This document shows positions 61,019 through 64,000 of a DNA stretch of 64,000 bases, piece after piece. Each line of letters opens with the position of its first letter. The first letter of the stretch is position 1. This DNA comes from Streptomyces sp. Ag109_O5-10 (GTDB taxonomy: Bacteria; Actinomycetota; Actinomycetes; Streptomycetales; Streptomycetaceae), in assembly GCF_900105755.1 (NCBI RefSeq), contig NZ_FNTQ01000001.1, positions 1-64,000 of the forward strand, read 5' to 3'. The position numbers and the translations under genes were made by a program. The notes below the pieces were generated by a model that was not told the DNA's origin, did not search any database, and saw only the letters and a program-made list of their open reading frames with translations.

Positions 61019-61984
61019 TCAGGGAAGCAGCAGGAGTTTGCCGGTGGTTGCACGGGACTCGATGTCGCGGTGGGCCTGGGCTGCGGCGTGGAGTGGGTAG
61101 CGGTGGCCGATTCCCGGGTCGAGGTTCTTGTTCCGTACCAGGTCGAAGAGGTCGGCGCTGTGGCGCAGGAGTGCTTCGCGGGTGGGGATGTGGTCCCGGA
61201 AGACCGGATAGGAGATCTTGATGCTGCGGGGCAGTTCCCGCAGGTTGACCACCGGGGCCGCGCCCAGGACGGCCCCGTAGTACAGCAGCAGTCCGTGCCT
61301 GCGCAGCACGCTCATGGACGCGCGGAAGGTGGTTTCGCCGCCGCCGTCGAAGACGACGTGGACGCCCTCGCCGCCGGTCAGGTCCAGCACCGGCTCCACG
61401 AACGCGGCGCCGGTGGACAGCACGACGTGGTCGGCGCCGGCCTGGCGGGCGGTGTCGGCCTTCTGGGCGCCCGACACGATCCCGATGACGGTGCCGCTGC
61501 GGGCCTTGATGAGTTGGGTCAGTTTCTGCCCGAGGCCGCCGGCCGCGGCGTGCACCACGGCGATCTGGCCGGGCTGGATGTCGGCGGCCTCGGTGACGAA
61601 GTGGTGAGCGGTGATGCCCTGCATCATCAGGCTCGCAGCCACGTCGTCGGGGATGTCGTCGGGCACCGGCACGGCGTCGGCAGCGGGCAGCACGATCTGC
61701 TCGGCGTAGGACCCGTAGGCATACACCCAGGCGACGCGGTCGCCGACGGCGAACTCGGTCACGTCCGGGCCCAGCGCGCTGACGCGGCCGGCGCCCTCCA
61801 CTCCGGGTACGAAGGGGAGGTCGCCGGTGGCCGCGCCGAGTCGGCGGGCCCCGGTGTCCATGAAGTTCACCCCGGCCGCGGTGATGTCCACGCGGATCTC
61901 GCCCGGTCCTGGTTCGGGGGTGGGGAGGTCGGAGACGTGCAGCTGTTCGGGTCCGCCGAGTTCTTCCACAACGATGGCGCGCAT
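61019..61984 (-). CDS. NADPH quinone oxidoreductase (MDR family)
   Basis: The product is 321 aa from ATG 61984, with GAAGGG upstream. It starts MRAIVVEELGGPEQLHVSDL. The catalytic domain includes ITAAGVNFMDTGARRL and PFVPGVEGAGRVSALGPDV; the nucleotide motif is VVHAAAGGLGQKLTQLIKAR, as in QOR/zeta-crystallin enzymes. It is divergent from a TetR gene with a palindrome between them, and so probably induced by the TetR ligand. The 190 bp downstream, beside the ISL3 element, hold no gene. Confidence 0.93.
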   Translation of the reverse strand: MRAIVVEELGGPEQLHVSDLPTPEPGPGEIRVDITAAGVNFMDTGARRLGAATGDLPFVPGVEGAGRVSALGPDVTEFAVGDRVAWVYAYGSYAEQIVLPAADAVPVPDDIPDDVAASLMMQGITAHHFVTEAADIQPGQIAVVHAAAGGLGQKLTQLIKARSGTVIGIVSGAQKADTARQAGADHVVLSTGAAFVEPVLDLTGGEGVHVVFDGGGETTFRASMSVLRRHGLLLYYGAVLGAAPVVNLRELPRSIKISYPVFRDHIPTREALLRHSADLFDLVRNKNLDPGIGHRYPLHAAAQAHRDIESRATTGKLLLLP

Positions 61985-62035
61985 GTCAGGCACCCTTCCT
62001 TCTTTCGGATGCCGTCCACTGTCCCTCGCATAAAA

Positions 62036-62051
62036 TGGACCGGCAAGTCCA
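62036..62051. promoter_or_regulatory. candidate TetR operator
   Basis: TGGAC-CGGCAA-GTCCA is an inverted repeat with 5-bp perfect arms (7 bp with one mismatch) in the 91-bp gap between the divergent quinone reductase and TetR genes. It lies 24 bp before the TetR start codon. It is the only clear palindrome in the gap. Confidence 0.6.
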
Positions 62052-62075
62052 ATTCTGGAGCCTCGGGAGGCATCC

Positions 62076-62702
62076 GTGACCACCGGCACAGACGGAGCGG
62101 ATCGGTTGACCCGCAAGGGCAGGGAGACCCGGCGGCGCATCGTCGAGGGCGCGGCCGAGGAGATCCGAGAGCGGGGTGCCGCCGGTGCGACCCTCGACGA
62201 CATCCGTGCCCGCACCGCGACCAGCAAGAGCCAGATCTTTCACTACTTCCCCGGCGGGAAGGAGGAGTTGCTGCTCGCGGTGGCCGCCCGCGAGGCCGAC
62301 CGGGTCCTGGAGGACCAGGAGCCCCACCTCTCCGACTTGCGCACGTGGTCGGCCTGGCGGGGCTGGCGCGACGCGGTGCTGCGGCGCTATGAGCAGCAGG
62401 GCGTCAACTGCCCGCTGGGGGTGCTGATCACCGAGCTGGGCCGCACCACTCCGGCCGCGCAACAGCTGACGGGCCAGTTGATCAGCACGTGGCAGGCGGC
62501 CCTGCGCGAGGGCGTCCTGGCCATGCAGGAGGCCGGCGAGATCGACCGCCGGGTGGACGCCGACCGGACGGCGGCCGCACTCGTCGCCGCGGTGCAGGGC
62601 GGGGTGACCATCCTGATGGCTACCGGCGGCATCGCCCACCTCGAAGCGGCTCTCGACACGACGCTGTCCCTGCTGCGGGCCGGCGCTCCGGATCGGCAGT
62701 GA
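62076..62702 (+). CDS. TetR family regulator, divergent from quinone reductase
   Basis: The product is 208 aa. GTG 62076 follows GGGAGG. The HTH is RKGRETRRRIVEGAAEEIRE with LDDIRARTATSKSQIFHYFP. The ligand domain carries a Cys in QQGVNCPLGVLITELGRTTP, the pattern of the group that senses electrophiles or quinones by a thiol. It most likely represses the quinone reductase at 61019 and itself through the palindrome at 62036. Confidence 0.93.
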   Translation: MTTGTDGADRLTRKGRETRRRIVEGAAEEIRERGAAGATLDDIRARTATSKSQIFHYFPGGKEELLLAVAAREADRVLEDQEPHLSDLRTWSAWRGWRDAVLRRYEQQGVNCPLGVLITELGRTTPAAQQLTGQLISTWQAALREGVLAMQEAGEIDRRVDADRTAAALVAAVQGGVTILMATGGIAHLEAALDTTLSLLRAGAPDRQ

Positions 62703-62788
62703 CCCGACACGCGAGGGGCCTCTCATCCCTATACGCACTTTTTTGTCAGTACTTCCGGCGACAAGTCATGCCGCCGTACGGTGCGGTC

Positions 62789-63298
62789 ATGACGACCAAC
62801 GCAACGCGGCAGAACACCGGACACTCTCTTGAGCAGCGCCTTCAGTACCTGGAGGACCGCATCGAGATCCAGGACCTGATGGTGCGCTACGGCCTCGGTC
62901 AGGACCTGCACGAAGACGGCGACAACGACGTCCTGGAGCAGTGGGACTCGGTGTTCGCACCCGAGGCCCGCGTCGACTACTCGGTGGCCGGCGGCCCGCA
63001 GCTGAAGGACATCCCCTTCAAGGACCTCGTCGAGGTGATGCGCGCGCCCGACGGATCGATGAGCGGGCTGCTCAAGTGGCAGCATTTCCAGGGGTTTTCC
63101 ACTGTCGACATCGATGGCGACCGCGCGGTCGCCCGTACCCAGCACCTGCACACCCACAAGGGCGACACCGACGGGCAGGGCTGGAACCTCATCCAGACGG
63201 GCTTCTTCGTCGACCGGCTGGAGCGGCGTGCGGAGGGGTGGCGCATCGTCCACCGCACCTTGGAGATCATCTGGATGGACACCTTCGCCACGGTGTGA
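62789..63298 (+). CDS. SnoaL/NTF2-like domain protein
   Basis: The product is 169 aa from ATG 62789; another ATG seven codons upstream is possible and no strong ribosome site is visible. Unlike the relative at 22451 it has no signal peptide. The fold is seen in YLEDRIEIQDLMVRYGLGQD, VFAPEARVDYSVAGGPQLKD, TVDIDGDRAVARTQHLHTHK and FVDRLERRAEGWRIVHRTLE. Such proteins include hydroxylases, isomerases and dehydratases of small aromatics. It converges on the HxlR gene with a 9-bp gap. Confidence 0.87.
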   Translation: MTTNATRQNTGHSLEQRLQYLEDRIEIQDLMVRYGLGQDLHEDGDNDVLEQWDSVFAPEARVDYSVAGGPQLKDIPFKDLVEVMRAPDGSMSGLLKWQHFQGFSTVDIDGDRAVARTQHLHTHKGDTDGQGWNLIQTGFFVDRLERRAEGWRIVHRTLEIIWMDTFATV

Positions 63299-63307
63299 CG
63301 GGGCGCG

Positions 63308-63679
63308 TCAGGCCGCCTCTCCAGCCCCGGAGGCGGCGCTGCACGACCGTTCCGCCCAGTCGTGCAGGGCGTAGAGCGCCGTCGCCAACTCCGCGCCGGC
63401 CGGGGTCAGTTCGTACTCCACATGGGGCGGCACCTCGTCGTAGACGATGCGGCGCACTACGCCGTCGCTCTCCAGCGCGCGCAGCTGCTGGACGAGCATC
63501 TTCTGCGTCACCTCCGGGATGGCCCGCTCGAGTTCGGAGAAGCGGCGCGGCCGGCGGATCAGCAGGTGATGGATGATCAGCAGTTTCCATCGGCCGCGCA
63601 GGATCTCCAGGGTGTGCTCGACACGGCTGATGGAGCACGCCGAGGCCGGCGGGTCGGCGGGGTGGGAGTCAGGGTTCAT
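63308..63679 (-). CDS. HxlR family transcriptional regulator
   Basis: The product is 123 aa. The winged helix is typical: SISRVEHTLEILRGRWKLLI, IHHLLIRRPRRFSELERAIP, then VTQKMLVQQLRALESDGVVR and RIVYDEVPPHVEYELTPAG. A Cys near the N-terminus (SACSIS) is in the position used by redox-sensing HxlR proteins, though many members lack that function. Its start overlaps the stop of the upstream TetR gene by 11 bp, so the two form an operon. Confidence 0.93.
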   Translation of the reverse strand: MNPDSHPADPPASACSISRVEHTLEILRGRWKLLIIHHLLIRRPRRFSELERAIPEVTQKMLVQQLRALESDGVVRRIVYDEVPPHVEYELTPAGAELATALYALHDWAERSCSAASGAGEAA

Positions 63680-64000
63680 GGTGCTGGGAACCGTTCTCGG
63701 TAGAGGCTTCCTGTGAGGAGTGGACAGTCGTCAGGGCGGACACCAGCTGCCGGTTGGCCTCCTGGGGTGTCATGCCCCAGTCCCACTCGGTCTTGTGCAG
63801 GCGCAGGGAGACGACGCCGTGCCAGGCTGACCACAGCAGGAGCGCCGCGGCGAAGGGGGCCTGTGGGGCGACGCGGCGGGAGAGTTCCACGATGCGCTGC
63901 TGCAGGCGGGGCCCGTGTTCGGCGCGGGTGGCCGGGAGTTCGTCGTCACTCTCGAAGAGCAGCTGGTAGGCGCCGGAGTGTTCCAGCGCCCAGGCGATGT
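63669..64000 (-). CDS. TetR family regulator (WHG domain), C-terminal part only
   Basis: The reading is open to the window edge; only the last 110 or so residues are visible. They include IAWALEHSGAYQLLFESDDE, RVAPQAPFAAALLLWSAWHG and VVSLRLHKTEWDWG. The W-x-x-WHGVVSL-x-x string is the TetR WHG ligand domain. The HTH lies beyond the window. It overlaps the HxlR start, so the two regulators are co-transcribed. Confidence 0.87.
   Translation of the reverse strand, partial: IAWALEHSGAYQLLFESDDELPATRAEHGPRLQQRIVELSRRVAPQAPFAAALLLWSAWHGVVSLRLHKTEWDWGMTPQEANRQLVSALTTVHSSQEASTENGSQHHEP

Noticed and set aside
1..64000. CRISPR arrays
   Set aside because: No regularly spaced 25-40-bp repeats were found; the only short-period arrays are the 12-bp minisatellite and the 54-bp duplication.
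1..64000. tRNA or rRNA genes, and a tRNA attachment site
   Set aside because: No T-loop string such as GGTTCGAATCC with a cloverleaf partner was seen, and no rRNA-like block.

Overview
The window is very GC-rich DNA with strong third-position GC bias, Shine-Dalgarno-led genes, many GTG starts and gene families typical of Streptomyces (SpoIIE/PP2C phosphatases, MmyB-like XRE regulators, TetR/PadR/HxlR regulators, DUF6207, Ku, Uma2). A tap-tpg-type telomere gene pair, a terminal-type helicase, stacked insertion sequences and more than a dozen decayed genes point to the arm of a linear Streptomyces replicon (chromosome arm or linear plasmid). No rRNA, tRNA or CRISPR array was seen.

Layout. 0-4.2 kb: small membrane and orphan proteins and a Uma2 nuclease. 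4.3-7.2 kb: an ISAs1 remnant, then a two-gene operon for a Tpg-like terminal protein (190 aa) and a Tap-like protein (532 aa), with a small HTH gene running the other way. The Tap-like protein carries three motifs matching phi29-type protein-primed DNA polymerases; this is the most interesting observation here. 7.4-11.7 kb: an FtsX/ATPase ABC exporter with a divergent PadR regulator. 11.9-14.4 kb: a subtelomeric-type helicase with four helicase-associated repeats. 14.6-19.2 kb: a stack of an intact IS4-type element, an IS3-type element, and an IS30-type element inserted inside the IS3 orfB. 19.2-30.4 kb: small hypothetical genes, broken HNH and MFS genes, a quinone oxidoreductase with a secreted SnoaL-like protein, a TetR, a catalytically degenerate Y-family polymerase whose promoter region is duplicated 4.7 kb away, and a VOC protein. 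30.4-38.7 kb: SDR and XRE regulator, an intact PP2C phosphatase, a beta-lactamase gene split by an IS110 element with a candidate bridge-RNA region, decayed DUF6207 and PP2C genes, and a HlyIII protein. 38.7-40.8 kb: a MerR-like regulator, a 540-bp non-coding array of ACTGC motifs, and lamin-tail and ISL3 remnants. 41-44.5 kb: a redox cassette (TetR with two strong palindromic operators, then quinone reductase, F420 reductase-like and Old Yellow Enzyme genes). 44.7-48.7 kb: decayed IS1380, a pentapeptide-repeat protein and an ISAs1 remnant. 48.8-57.1 kb: hydrolase, mycothiol-dependent isomerase-like protein, AraC, then TetR-MFS-NmrA-SDR-hydrolase. 57.2-60.8 kb: MFS and Ku fragments and a TnsA/TnsB transposon module cut by an ISL3 element. 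61-64 kb: quinone reductase with divergent TetR, a SnoaL-like protein, HxlR and a partial TetR.

The recurring working unit is a one-component regulator beside its own operator and a small set of NAD(P)H or flavin redox enzymes or an exporter, which suggests several independent detoxification or stress-response cassettes. The rest is turnover debris expected in a fast-evolving chromosome arm: frameshifted genes, gene ends without their other half, and nested insertion sequences. All functions come from reading motifs and remembered family features; no search was run.
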